Shown: positions 55,200 to 63,893, numbered from the stretch's first letter. The stretch: DNA of 64,000 nucleotides from Mangrovimicrobium sp033283385 (GCA_033283385.1 JAWMQQ010000002.1:828682-892681), one strand, 5' to 3'. Translations and numbers: made by a program. The notes: generated from the sequence alone by a model not told the origin.

Positions 55200-56285
55200 T
55201 CAGGGGGTGGCTTCAGGCGGCGACAAGTCCGGCGGCCGCGCAACTTCTGCGGGCGGCTCCGGCCGTGTGATCTGTTGCGTCACCTGCGTTGCGGCTACCC
55301 CGGCTTGCAGCGGGTCTGCCGCTACCGGCCGGGTGAGGGGTACTGTGCGATACACTGCGGGCACCTCCGAGAGCGACACCATCGCAAGCGGAATCGCCAG
55401 CAGCGCGCACAGCGGGTAGACCCAGCGGCGACTGGCATCCAGTGCACTGCGATCGACGATCTCCCCCACCAGGTAGCGCACGCGCACCGCGAGGTCCGAG
55501 GGGTCGGCCAGTGCCACGCTCGCGGGAATGCTCGCGCGCCGGGACTGCTGTACCAGTAGCTCCGCGTAGTCATCGGTCGACACGCCCGCCGCGATGACGG
55601 CGTCGTCACAGGCCTGCTCGGCGCTCAACTGCAGGCAGCGAAACAGGGTGCGCAGGCCCGGTACCGGCCAGTACAGTACCAGTACCCAACGTGCGAGCAG
55701 GGTGATCAGCCAGTCGCCGCGGCGCACATGCGCGCACTCGTGGCGGTAGATCATTTCGCGCTGCGTGCTGGTATAACCGGGGAGTCCTTCGGGTAATAAC
55801 AATGTCGGCCGGATTGCTCCCCATGTGACAGGCGCACTGACCTGTGCGCTGCTCTTCACTCGCAGGCGCGGTGTTTCGGCGATGGCGGGCGATTGCAGCA
55901 GTGCTGACGTGCGTTCCACCGGGGTCGCCCGGATGGTGCGGACCCCGGTGAGGATAAGCTGGTAAACCAGCCTCGCCGACAGGGCCAGTGCGACCAGGCC
56001 GTAGATCCAGGCCGCGACAAGTTCGAGCTTGCCCGCGTGGCTGGTTTCCGGGTCAGGCGATCTCGGCAGGATGGCCAGGTCCCAGGCGGGCGCAGCGATC
56101 GCCAGTAGCGGCAATAGCGCCAGTGTGAGCAGGCCGCCTGCGACGATCCGGTGCCGCACCGCGGCGGGGCTGGCGGCGTGGCCGTAGTAAATGAACAGCG
56201 ACACCGCCGTGATCAGAGCACCTTTCACCAACAGGCTCAGCAGACCGTAGCGGCTGAACAGTTCGGCGATGGGTAATTGGTCCAT
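55200..56285 (-). CDS. BlaR1/MecR1-like M56 peptidase
   Basis: 361 aa integral membrane metallopeptidase. TM helices at about 18-40, 45-65 and 90-115, the zinc motif HECAH in QREMIYRHECAHVRRGDW near residue 180, another TM after it, and a Pro-rich C-terminus (PEPPAEVARPPDLSPPE). It lacks the C-terminal penicillin-binding sensor domain of classic BlaR1, so the signal it senses is not known. It would cleave or trigger loss of the BlaI-like repressor four bases upstream. ATG at 56285. Confidence 0.85.
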   Translation of the reverse strand: MDQLPIAELFSRYGLLSLLVKGALITAVSLFIYYGHAASPAAVRHRIVAGGLLTLALLPLLAIAAPAWDLAILPRSPDPETSHAGKLELVAAWIYGLVALALSARLVYQLILTGVRTIRATPVERTSALLQSPAIAETPRLRVKSSAQVSAPVTWGAIRPTLLLPEGLPGYTSTQREMIYRHECAHVRRGDWLITLLARWVLVLYWPVPGLRTLFRCLQLSAEQACDDAVIAAGVSTDDYAELLVQQSRRASIPASVALADPSDLAVRVRYLVGEIVDRSALDASRRWVYPLCALLAIPLAMVSLSEVPAVYRTVPLTRPVAADPLQAGVAATQVTQQITRPEPPAEVARPPDLSPPEATP

Positions 56286-56289
56286 GCGC

Positions 56290-56679
56290 TTACCGGGGCT
56301 TGCGCCTGGCGCGATCGATGAGCTTCGACAGGGAGTCGAGTTCCTCTTCGCTGAGGTTGGCGCCGTCCGGCCCGATCAGCGAGTTCACCGCATCGTGGGC
56401 CGAGCCGCGGAAGAAGGTCTTGAGCAGGCGCTGCACGGCGCCGCGCTGTGCTTCCTCGATCGGCCGGGTGGCCGAGTAGACGTACCGGCTGCCCTGCGCC
56501 TCGTGCTGGAGGTGGCCTTTCTCCACGAGAATGCCGAGCAGCGTGCGTACGCTGGAGTAGCTGGGTGCATCGGGTAATCCGGCCTGCACCTCGCGCGCGC
56601 TGCATTGCCCGGCTTCGTACACCAGGTCCATGATCTGGCGCTCGCGGCGGCTGAGGCTGGCGGGTTTGTTCTTGCTCAT
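56290..56679 (-). CDS. BlaI/MecI/CopY family repressor
   Basis: 129 aa. Winged helix: LSRRERQIMDLVYEAGQCSAREVQAGL, then SYSSVRTLLGILVEKGHLQHEAQGSRYVYS, the BlaI/MecI signature. The C-terminal dimerisation helix has AVQRLLKTFFRGSAHDAV. It probably represses its own operon (this gene, the M56 peptidase, tonB) by binding palindromes at 56688 and 56705 in front of its start. Confidence 0.9.
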   Translation of the reverse strand: MSKNKPASLSRRERQIMDLVYEAGQCSAREVQAGLPDAPSYSSVRTLLGILVEKGHLQHEAQGSRYVYSATRPIEEAQRGAVQRLLKTFFRGSAHDAVNSLIGPDGANLSEEELDSLSKLIDRARRKPR

Positions 56680-56687
56680 GGCGACAC

Positions 56688-56724
56688 TGTTAAAAATTTA
56701 ACATGGTGTTAATAAATTAGCACC
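56688..56724 (-). promoter_or_regulatory. Tandem palindromic operators for the BlaI-like repressor
   Basis: TGTTAAAAATTTAACA (56688-56703, perfect arms TGTTAAA/TTTAACA) is followed at once by GGTGTTAATAAATTAGCACC (56705-56724, one mismatch). They lie 9-45 bases upstream of the repressor start, in an AT-rich island. BlaI-type repressors bind such dyads, so autoregulation is likely. Confidence 0.65.
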
Positions 56725-56962
56725 TGATATGGCGATGTCAATAGCCAGCGGCGCAGGCCCCGGGATTTGTCTTGCCTGTCGATTGAATTCGCGGGAGGCG
56801 TGGCGCGGCAGACAAAGTGTGAGCTACTGCACACTCGTGGCCGGAATGGCGCAATAAATTTCAAAACTGGATATATTACCGCTGCGAATCTGGCAATCGC
56901 TGCGCCCACTGGCGTCGCAGGCATTCGCACAAACCAGACTACAAGGGTGAGGGGAACAGTAG

Positions 56963-57535
56963 ATGCGCAGCAACACGGGGATAACGGTTCTTAAAACACT
57001 GGTGGCGGCTTGCCTTGCCCTGCCGTCGCTGGCGATGGCCGGGGGTGCCACGGTTGTCGTCAATCTTTCCGCGGTGACCCCGCCGGGAGCTCCGCCACCG
57101 CCCGCACCCGAGGCTGTGCCATTCATGGGCCAGGGCATGGTCTTCGCCCTTGGCGCGCTGCTGGCGGTTGTCGCTTTCCGGTTCCTGCGTCACCGCAAGG
57201 CGTACCAGAAGGTACTGTCCATCGCGCTGCTGGGAGCGGGCGTACTCACTGCCGGCCTCGGGGCGGATCGGGTGAGTGCGCTGCTTTCGGTGTATGCGGT
57301 ACCCTCGGACAGTCCGGCCTGCAGCGCCGGCGGGAGTGTCGCGCTGAATACCGAAGAAAGTGGCTGGTACAGCTTCGAGATCGAAAACCAGTGCGCGACG
57401 ACCACGCTGGTGATCGACAGCTATCTGAACCTGCCCTGTGGGCCTGAGGCGAGCTATTACGAGGTTGCAGATGGCGATGTCGGCGACACCATTGCGCCCG
57501 GGGCCACGGTGACTGCGAATTTCTGCAACGACTAG
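56963..57535 (+). CDS. MIDCUT-like exported protein (putative exosortase H substrate) 1
   Basis: 190 aa. Signal peptide (KTLVAACLALPSLAMA), a short Pro-rich segment, then VPFMGQGMVFALGALLAVVAFRFLRHRKAYQK in mid-protein. This resembles a PEP-CTERM/exosortase sorting signal (VP-x-hydrophobic-RxxRRR) but lies at about residues 52-83 instead of the C-terminus, as in 'midcut-by-XrtH' proteins. A second TM (VLSIALLGAGVLTAGLG) and a soluble Cys-containing domain follow. GAGGGG precedes ATG 56963. The next gene is a paralogue; a terminator separates them. Confidence 0.65.
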   Translation: MRSNTGITVLKTLVAACLALPSLAMAGGATVVVNLSAVTPPGAPPPPAPEAVPFMGQGMVFALGALLAVVAFRFLRHRKAYQKVLSIALLGAGVLTAGLGADRVSALLSVYAVPSDSPACSAGGSVALNTEESGWYSFEIENQCATTTLVIDSYLNLPCGPEASYYEVADGDVGDTIAPGATVTANFCND

Positions 57536-57595
57536 CCGCGATGAAATTCCCGGTTGTTCGCCTCACTCGAAATTCGAAGCTGGTGCGAACAAACG

Positions 57596-57623
57596 AAGGG
57601 GGAGCCGCAAGCTCCCCCTTTTT
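57596..57623 (+). terminator. Rho-independent terminator after MIDCUT-like gene 1
   Basis: Stem AAGGGGGAGC / GCTCCCCCTT around loop CGCAA, followed by TTT. Located 60 bases past the stop at 57535. Confidence 0.85.
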
Positions 57624-57812
57624 ATTTGGTGCCCGTGAGCGGGCTTTGTGCAGTGACCCACGGGGGGGGGTTAGATGCCTCCCGCCCCGGAAAATTGGCG
57701 GATGTAACATGCTGTAATTGCCATTATAGTGCGTAGGGAAATTCAATGGCTGTATGGGGTAGGGAGGTGAATTGCTTCACCACAAATAAACGATAATACG
57801 GTGGGAAATACT

Positions 57813-58367
57813 ATGCGTACTCAGGGAAAATGGCTGTTAGGGGTTTTTGCTGCAAGCTGTCTCGGTCTGCCTTCTGTGGCGATGGCTGGAGCGGCAGGTG
57901 TCATCCTCACTCTTTCACCGGTCCGTGTACCGGCCTCGACGTCGGTACCCGAGACAGTGCCGTTCATGAGCCCTGGGCTGGTGGTTGCGCTCGGGGTTTT
58001 GCTGGCGGTGATCGCCTTCCGGTTTTTACGCCATCGCAAGACTTACCAGAAAGTGCTGGCCATCGCCGTGCTGGGGGGTGGGGTAATGGCCGGAAGCTGG
58101 GGTGTGAATCGTGTGGAAGCGCTGATCATATCCGTTGCCGTGCCGCCCGAGAATCCGGTCTGCGGGGGAACCAGTGGCGCCTTCTTCGCCACCGGGATGA
58201 CAGGCACCTCCCCGTACCTGATCGAAAACCAGTGCAAGACGTACGCGATCAAGATAGACGACTATGGCAACATGCCTTGCGCGCCGGCATCGCAAGTCAA
58301 GGCCGATGCCGACGTCGGTGACACGATCGCTCCGGGAGCTTCGGCAACGGCAAACTATTGTCCCTGA
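57813..58367 (+). CDS. MIDCUT-like exported protein (putative exosortase H substrate) 2
   Basis: 184 aa paralogue of the previous gene: signal peptide (WLLGVFAASCLGLPSVAMA), VPFMSPGLVVALGVLLAVIAFRFLRHRKTYQK at about residues 49-80, a second TM, and a C-terminal domain ending in a Cys (NYCP). LIENQCKTYAIKIDDYGNMPC and GDTIAPGA match the first copy's FEIENQCATTTLVIDSYLNLPC and GDTIAPGA. ATG at 57813; a GTG four codons upstream is an alternative. No exosortase gene is in the window. Confidence 0.65.
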   Translation: MRTQGKWLLGVFAASCLGLPSVAMAGAAGVILTLSPVRVPASTSVPETVPFMSPGLVVALGVLLAVIAFRFLRHRKTYQKVLAIAVLGGGVMAGSWGVNRVEALIISVAVPPENPVCGGTSGAFFATGMTGTSPYLIENQCKTYAIKIDDYGNMPCAPASQVKADADVGDTIAPGASATANYCP

Positions 58368-58416
58368 TGACCCGGGAGGCCTGGGCTTGATTTGGGGATC
58401 CACAGCATCGTGAATT

Positions 58417-58448
58417 AAAAAAAAGGGGAGCCAGTGGCTCCCCTTTTT
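58417..58448. terminator. Bidirectional terminator between MIDCUT-like gene 2 and ilvC
   Basis: GGGGAGCC / GGCTCCCC stem with loop AGT, flanked by a run of A on the left and T on the right, so it can end transcription from both the plus-strand gene (stop 58367) and ilvC on the minus strand (stop 58471). Confidence 0.88.
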
Positions 58449-58470
58449 GTCGGTGGGCGCAGGCTGCTGA

Positions 58471-59943
58471 TTACACGATGCGCTTCATCGCCGTCATGTA
58501 ACCGCGCAGCTCTTCGCCGATGATCTCAACCGGGTGGTTGCGGATCGCCCGGTTCACCGCGATCAACTCCTGGTTGTCCACGCCGTTGTCACCGGCGATG
58601 CCCTTGCCGATGATGTCGGTGTCGACTTTGCTCATGAAGTCCGCCAGCAGCGGGCGGCAGGCGTGGTCGAACAGGTAGCAGCCGTACTCCGCGGTATCGG
58701 AGATCACCACGTTCATCTCGTACAGCTTCTTGCGCGCGATGGTGTTGGCGATCAGCGGTGTCTCGTGCAGCGACTCGTAGTACGCGGACTCGGCCTTGAT
58801 GCCCGCCTGCACCATGACCTCGTAGGCCAGTTCGACACCGGCCTTGCACATGGCGATCAGCAGGATGCCGTGGTCGTAGTACTCCTGCTCGGAGATTTCC
58901 TGGTCGGTGTTCGCCGTGTTCTCGAAGGCGGTCTCCTGGGTGGCGGCGCGCCATTTGAGCAGGTTGGCGTCGTCGTTGGCCCAGTCTTCCATCATGGTTT
59001 TGGAGAAGAAGCCGGACATGATGTCGTCCTGGTGCTTCTCGTACAGCGGACGCATGATGTCCTTCAATTCTTCCGCAAGGTGGAAGGCGCGGATCTTCGC
59101 CGGGTTGGACAGGCGGTCCATCATGTTGGTGATGCCGCCGTGCTTCAGGCCCTCGGTGACGGTCTCCCAGCCGTACTGGATCAGCTTGGAGGCGTAGCCC
59201 GGATCGATGCCTTTCTCCACCATCTTGTCGAAGCACAGGATGGCGCCGGTCTGCAGCATGCCGCAGAGGATGGTCTGCTCGCCCATCAGGTCGGACTTCA
59301 CTTCGGCGATGGGGGAGGATTCCAGTACGCCCGCACGGTCCGCGCCGGTGCCGGCGGCCAGCGCCTTGGCGATTTCCAGGCCTTCGCCTTTCGGGTCGTT
59401 CTCGCGGTGTACGGCGATCAGGGTCGGTACGCCGAATCCGCGCTTGTACTCTTCACGCACTTCGGTGCCGGGGCACTTGGGGCACATCATGACGACGGTC
59501 AGGTCCTTGCGGATCTGCATGCCTTCTTCCACCAGGTTGAAGCCGTGGGCGTAGTCCAGGCAGGCGCCTTCCTTCATCAGCGGCATGACAGCGCTGACCA
59601 CGCTCGTGTGCTGCTTGTCCGGGGTCAGGTTCATGACCACGTCGGCCTGCGGAATCAGCTCCTCGTAGGTGCCGACGGTGAAGCCGTTCTCGGTGGCGTT
59701 CTTCCAGGACTGGCGCTGCTGCTCGATGGCCTCGGCGCGCAGGGCGTAGGAGACGTCCAGGCCGGAGTCGCGCAGGCACAGGCCCTGGTTCAGGCCCTGG
59801 GCGCCGCAGCCGACGATGACGATCTTCTTGCCCTTCAGGTAGCTGCAGCCGTCGGTGAATTCGCTGGCCTGCATGAAGCGGCACTTGCCCAGCTCTTCGA
59901 GCTGCAGGCGCAGGGGCAGGGTGTTGAAGTAGTTCTGGCCCAT
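58471..59943 (-). CDS. ilvC: Ketol-acid reductoisomerase, class II (long form)
   Basis: 490 aa, the E. coli-type class II enzyme (491 aa), not the 338-aa class I form of Pseudomonas. It isomerises and reduces acetolactate or acetohydroxybutyrate with NADPH and Mg. Rossmann motif KKIVIVGCGAQGLNQG near 40; LRAEAIEQQRQSWKNA is a class II NADPH loop. CPKCPGTEVREEYKRGFG and two repeated C-terminal knotted domains carry the metal ligands. ATG at 59943 with AAGGAG eight bases upstream. Divergent from ilvY with a shared operator. It shares its terminator with the MIDCUT-like gene. Confidence 0.96.
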   Translation of the reverse strand: MGQNYFNTLPLRLQLEELGKCRFMQASEFTDGCSYLKGKKIVIVGCGAQGLNQGLCLRDSGLDVSYALRAEAIEQQRQSWKNATENGFTVGTYEELIPQADVVMNLTPDKQHTSVVSAVMPLMKEGACLDYAHGFNLVEEGMQIRKDLTVVMMCPKCPGTEVREEYKRGFGVPTLIAVHRENDPKGEGLEIAKALAAGTGADRAGVLESSPIAEVKSDLMGEQTILCGMLQTGAILCFDKMVEKGIDPGYASKLIQYGWETVTEGLKHGGITNMMDRLSNPAKIRAFHLAEELKDIMRPLYEKHQDDIMSGFFSKTMMEDWANDDANLLKWRAATQETAFENTANTDQEISEQEYYDHGILLIAMCKAGVELAYEVMVQAGIKAESAYYESLHETPLIANTIARKKLYEMNVVISDTAEYGCYLFDHACRPLLADFMSKVDTDIIGKGIAGDNGVDNQELIAVNRAIRNHPVEIIGEELRGYMTAMKRIV

Positions 59944-60042
59944 GGGGTTGCTCCTTTTTGCGGTAATGGATGCGGTATCGATCGAAGGGCGCACCATACG
60001 GGAAATGTTGTCTTGCGTAAAACGCTAAATCAGGGATACTGA

Positions 60043-60059
60043 GTTGCATTAATTGCAAC
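60043..60059. promoter_or_regulatory. IlvY operator in the ilvC-ilvY intergenic region
   Basis: GTTGCATTAATTGCAAC, arms GTTGCA/TGCAAC with a 5-base centre. This matches the TTGCA-N5-TGCAA operator known for E. coli IlvY, placed 13 bases before the ilvY start and about 100 before ilvC. Confidence 0.75.
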
Positions 60060-60072
60060 AGAGGCCGGGCCG

Positions 60073-60978
60073 ATGGATACCCGTGCACTGGTGGTTTTTC
60101 TCTCGGTGGCCGAGACGCTGAATTTTAGTCGCAGCGGCGAGAGCCTGCATATGAGCGTCTCGGCGGTCAGCCGCACCGTGGCGCGCCTGGAGGAGGACCT
60201 GGGGCAGGCGCTGTTCGAGCGCGACCGGCGCAGCGTGGTACTCACCCGGGCGGGCCGGGATTTTCGCGAGTTCGCCCGCCGCACGCTGGCCGAATGGCAG
60301 CAGCTGCGCCGGCAGCTGGACAGCGAAGGCGAACTGGCGGGCGAGGTCAGCCTGTACTGTTCGGTAACGGCGACGCGCACCCTGCTGGCACCTATCCTCG
60401 CGCAGTTCCGCAGCGCCTACCCGGCGGTGGAGATCATGATGCACACCGGCGACCAGGCCGACGGCATCAGCCGGGTCACCGCGGGACATGACGATGTCGC
60501 CGTCAGCATCCGCCCGCCGCAGATACCCCGGCGTATGGACTTCCTGCCGCTGGTGCAGTCGCCGCTGCAGTTCTGCATGCCGGCGGCACCCTGCCAGGTG
60601 CGTGAACGGGTGCTGGAAGACCTGGCCCGCGGGCGCCTGCAGTGGGAATCGCTGCCGTTGATCGTGCCGGAGCGCGGTATCACCCATGACCTGTTCGAGG
60701 ACTGGTCCCGGCGGCGCGGCCTGCGCCCGCGCATCTACGCCCAGGTGGCGGGGCACGAGGCCATCGTCGCCATGGTCAGCCTGGGCCTGGGAGTGGGCAT
60801 CGCACCGCAGCTGGTGATCGACAGCAGCGGCATGGGGGAGGGTGTGGAGTCCATTGCCATCGACGACGGCCTGCCCCTGTTGTCGGTCGGCCTGGCGGCG
60901 CTGCGCCAACGCCTGGACAGCCCGCAGCTGCGCGCGTTCTGGGAAGTGGCCGGGCATACCTATCCCGCCTCCCTTTGA
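60073..60978 (+). CDS. ilvY: LysR-type activator of ilvC, IlvY
   Basis: 301 aa LysR protein. The N-terminal HTH is DTRALVVFLSVAETLNFSR, then SVSAVSRTVARLEEDLGQALFERDRRSV. The C-terminal effector domain (from about 90) has GEVSLYCSVTATRTLLAPIL and VGIAPQLV. It binds acetolactate or acetohydroxybutyrate and activates ilvC from the shared intergenic region. ATG at 60073. Symbol given because it is divergent from a class II ilvC with an IlvY-type operator. Confidence 0.93.
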   Translation: MDTRALVVFLSVAETLNFSRSGESLHMSVSAVSRTVARLEEDLGQALFERDRRSVVLTRAGRDFREFARRTLAEWQQLRRQLDSEGELAGEVSLYCSVTATRTLLAPILAQFRSAYPAVEIMMHTGDQADGISRVTAGHDDVAVSIRPPQIPRRMDFLPLVQSPLQFCMPAAPCQVRERVLEDLARGRLQWESLPLIVPERGITHDLFEDWSRRRGLRPRIYAQVAGHEAIVAMVSLGLGVGIAPQLVIDSSGMGEGVESIAIDDGLPLLSVGLAALRQRLDSPQLRAFWEVAGHTYPASL

Positions 60979-61014
60979 TACAATGCTGCACCAGAACCCG
61001 GCCGGAAAGGCGAT

Positions 61015-61875
61015 ATGACTTCAGCAAAAAAACCGGAATCCAGCGAGCAGGGCGCAGGCCCCGTGGAAACCGAGACTCCCTCCGGGGTTTCTGCGCCCCT
61101 GGACCTGCTGGTCGATGAGCACGAGGAGGAGGTTTCCGAAAACGGCCGCCCGGTGCGCCGCCAGGGCATCTACCTGCTACCCAACCTGTTTACCACCGGC
61201 GCCCTGTTCGCCGGCTTTTACGCTGTCATCGCCGCCATGCGCGACGATTTCGCCAGCGCCCCCATCGCGATCCTGGCGGCCCTGGTACTCGACGGGCTGG
61301 ACGGCCGTATCGCCCGGCTAACCAATACCCAGAGCAAGTTCGGCGCCGAGTACGACAGCCTCGCGGACATGGTGTCCTTCGGCGTTGCCCCCGCGCTGGT
61401 GATGTTCAGCTTCGCCCTCGGCGACCTCGGCAAGTTCGGCTGGAGTGCGGCGTTCATCTACTGCGCCTGTGCGGCGTTGCGACTGGCGCGTTTCAATACG
61501 CAGATCGGCAAGGCCGACAAGAGTTACTTCACTGGACTGGCCAGCCCGTCCGCGGCCACCATCGTGGTCAGCGCGGTCTGGGTTTGCAGCGACCTCGGCT
61601 GGATGGGTGACGACCTGCCCGGCGAGGTGGGCTTCCTGCTGGCGCTGCTGACCGCCGTGATGGGTTTCCTGATGATCGCCAATTTTCCGTATTACAGCTT
61701 CAAGTCCATCGACTTCCACGGCCGCGTGCCTTTTGTCGCGATGATCCTGGTGGTGCTGGGCTTCGGCCTGGTCACGCTGGACCCGCCGCTGATCCTGCTG
61801 ATGTCCTTCCTCGGCTATGCCGCCTCGGGCCCACTGGTGTTGCTCTGGAAGCGCTATCGCCAGTCGCGCGCCTGA
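61015..61875 (+). CDS. pssA: CDP-diacylglycerol-serine O-phosphatidyltransferase
   Basis: 286 aa CDP-alcohol phosphatidyltransferase, type II PssA. It makes phosphatidylserine, precursor of phosphatidylethanolamine. The N-terminus is charged and Pro/Glu-rich; TMs start near residue 50. The catalytic motif DGLDGRIARLTNTQSKFG followed by AEYDSLADMV fits D-G-x2-A-R-x8-G-x3-D-x3-D. GGAAAGG precedes ATG 61015. In Pseudomonas it lies between ilvC and msrP, as here apart from the extra ilvY. Confidence 0.94.
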   Translation: MTSAKKPESSEQGAGPVETETPSGVSAPLDLLVDEHEEEVSENGRPVRRQGIYLLPNLFTTGALFAGFYAVIAAMRDDFASAPIAILAALVLDGLDGRIARLTNTQSKFGAEYDSLADMVSFGVAPALVMFSFALGDLGKFGWSAAFIYCACAALRLARFNTQIGKADKSYFTGLASPSAATIVVSAVWVCSDLGWMGDDLPGEVGFLLALLTAVMGFLMIANFPYYSFKSIDFHGRVPFVAMILVVLGFGLVTLDPPLILLMSFLGYAASGPLVLLWKRYRQSRA

Positions 61876-61953
61876 CTCTGGCGCGAGCTCCGGGGAACAA
61901 TGTCCACTCGCGTCTACTCTGAAGACTGTATTCATTCGCAGGGAGTAGACCAG

Positions 61954-62940
61954 ATGGCCGGAAAATTCCGCGTCCCAACCATTCCATCCTCGGAGATAAC
62001 CCCGGAATCCGTGTACCTCCGGCGCAGGCAGTTCATGCAGGCGGCGGGTGTGATAGCCGCGCCCGCGCTGCTCGGATTTTCAGGTTCCGCAGCCGCCGGT
62101 TTCGACACCGGCGGGGCGCCGTTGACCTTCAGCCCGGCGGTGGATGGCACGTCCGGATTTCGCACCGACGAGAGCGTGACGCCGCGTGAGGATGCCGGGA
62201 CCTACAACAACTTTTACGAGTTTGGTACCGGCAAAAGCGACCCCGCCGAGTACGCCGATCAGATGAAGGTGGACCCCTGGTCCATCGAGGTGGACGGCGA
62301 GGTCGCCAAACCCGGAAAACTCTCCATGGAAGATGTAATGGCGCGCTTCCCGCTGGAGGAGCGCATTTATCGGCTGCGCTGCGTCGAGGCCTGGTCGATG
62401 GTCATCCCCTGGGTGGGTTTCCCGCTCGCGGACTTGCTCAAGCAGTTCGAACCCACCAGCGACGCCCGCTACGTGGCTTTCCAGACCCTGTATCGCAAGA
62501 GTGAGATGCCCGGTACGCGCTCCTTCACCAGCACCCTGGAGTGGCCCTATCGGGAGGGCCTGCGGCTGGATGAGGCCATGCATCCGCTGACACTCCTGGC
62601 GGTGGGCAACTACGGCAAGACACTGCCCAACCAGCACGGCGCCCCGATCCGGCTGGTGGTGCCCTGGAAGTACGGCTACAAGAGCATCAAGTCGATCGTA
62701 CGGATCCGCCTGACCCGCAAGCAGCCGGACACCTCCTGGAACATGTCGCAGCCGCGCGAGTACGGCTTTTACTCCAACGTGAATCCCAATGTGGATCACC
62801 CGCGCTGGAGCCAGAAGTACGAGCGCCGCCTGCCGAATTCGCTGTTCAATCCGAACCGCATTCCCACTCGCATGTTCAATGGCTACGAGGAACAGGTGGC
62901 CAGCCTCTACGCGGGGATGGACCTGAGAAAGTTCTACTGA
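61954..62940 (+). CDS. msrP: Periplasmic methionine sulfoxide reductase, molybdopterin subunit
   Basis: 328 aa. Twin-arginine signal YLRRRQFMQAAGVIAAPALLG, then the molybdopterin domain with the Mo-ligand Cys in RLRCVEAWSMVIPW near residue 150, and GAPIRLVVPWKYGYKSIKSI. It reduces Met-O in periplasmic proteins using electrons from MsrQ. ATG at 61954 is preferred to 61900 because it places the RR motif at a usual distance. msrQ follows two bases after the stop. Confidence 0.95.
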   Translation: MAGKFRVPTIPSSEITPESVYLRRRQFMQAAGVIAAPALLGFSGSAAAGFDTGGAPLTFSPAVDGTSGFRTDESVTPREDAGTYNNFYEFGTGKSDPAEYADQMKVDPWSIEVDGEVAKPGKLSMEDVMARFPLEERIYRLRCVEAWSMVIPWVGFPLADLLKQFEPTSDARYVAFQTLYRKSEMPGTRSFTSTLEWPYREGLRLDEAMHPLTLLAVGNYGKTLPNQHGAPIRLVVPWKYGYKSIKSIVRIRLTRKQPDTSWNMSQPREYGFYSNVNPNVDHPRWSQKYERRLPNSLFNPNRIPTRMFNGYEEQVASLYAGMDLRKFY

Positions 62941-62942
62941 CT

Positions 62943-63527
62943 GTGCGATTACTCAAGACTGCGGTGTTTGTCGCCGCGCTGCTGCCCTTTGCCTGGCTCG
63001 CCTACGGAGCCTTTGCCGGCGGCCTCGGCCCGGATCCCGCCAAGACGATCATGCTGACTACCGGGGCGTGGGCGTTGCGTTTTCTCCTGCTGACGCTCAC
63101 CGTCACGCCGCTGCGCCGCATCAGCCGCTGGCAGTGGCCGATGCGCCTGCGCCGCATGCTGGGCCTGTATGCGTTTTTCTACGCCTGCGTGCATCTGGCC
63201 ACTTTCTGCCAGTTCTACACCGGCTGGCACTGGGACAGGCTGCTCGAGGAGCTCGGCAAGCGGCCCTATATCACAGTGGGCGCACTGGCGTGGTTGATGT
63301 TGCTGCCGCTCGCACTGACCTCGACGCGCGCGATGCAACGACGCCTGGGGCGGAACTGGCGCCGCCTGCACCAGCTGGTCTACCCGGCCCTGGTGCTGGC
63401 CTGCGTTCACCTGGCCTGGCAGGTCCGCTCCGACTACGGCGAGGCATTGCTTTACTCGCTGCTTGCCGCCACCCTGCTCGGGTATCGCTGGTGGCCCCGG
63501 CGCAGGTCCCCGGCGCGCGCCGGTTGA
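62943..63527 (+). CDS. msrQ: Heme-containing membrane partner of MsrP
   Basis: 194 aa with about five TM helices and the ferric reductase-like domain (AYGAFAGGLGPDPAKTIMLTTG, then LRRMLGLYAFFYACVHLATF with heme-ligand His, and RRLHQLVYPALVLACVHLAW). GTG start at 62943. It passes electrons from the quinone pool or flavin to MsrP. Co-transcribed with msrP. Confidence 0.93.
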   Translation: MRLLKTAVFVAALLPFAWLAYGAFAGGLGPDPAKTIMLTTGAWALRFLLLTLTVTPLRRISRWQWPMRLRRMLGLYAFFYACVHLATFCQFYTGWHWDRLLEELGKRPYITVGALAWLMLLPLALTSTRAMQRRLGRNWRRLHQLVYPALVLACVHLAWQVRSDYGEALLYSLLAATLLGYRWWPRRRSPARAG

Positions 63528-63583
63528 ATGCTGGCTGGGCGGCGTGACCCGGACGAAAAATCGCCGCTTTTCCACCCCTCGAA

Positions 63584-63640
63584 ATAATCTCTAAAAATAT
63601 TTTTAAAAGCCCTTGCAGGGGCCTCTTCGATGCGTATAAT
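63584..63640 (+). promoter_or_regulatory. rRNA operon promoter with UP element
   Basis: TTGCAG at 63613-63618, a 16-base spacer, and perfect TATAAT at 63635-63640, followed by a GC-rich discriminator (GCGCATCC) that fits stringent control. Directly upstream is the A/T-rich stretch AATAATCTCTAAAAATATTT (from about 63584), a typical UP element. The promoter is about 250 bases before 16S. Confidence 0.85.
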
Positions 63641-63698
63641 GCGCATCCTCGGTTGGGGGCATCCCCCACCGCAAAACCCCAAACCACCGCGTTTCGGG

Positions 63699-63711
63699 TG
63701 CTAATTAACAA
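63699..63711 (+). promoter_or_regulatory. boxA antitermination site in the rRNA leader
   Basis: TGCTAATTAACAA differs by two bases from the E. coli boxA TGCTCTTTAACAA and sits between the promoter and 16S, where NusB/S10 load onto the transcript. The rest of the 63528-63893 gap holds the leader and no gene. Confidence 0.7.
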
Positions 63712-63893
63712 TCAGACGAAGACAGATGTGTGGGCACTTGTTGGGATAGTTGACACGACTATTCAGACACAACAAGTGACTCATTGATTCTTTGAACTTT
63801 GATTTCGAATTGTGTCTGAGCCGAGATTTGGTTGTTGAAGCGGGGTTACCGCGTAAACAACCCCTCTTGTCCCTGGGGCAGAGGTAAAAGATT

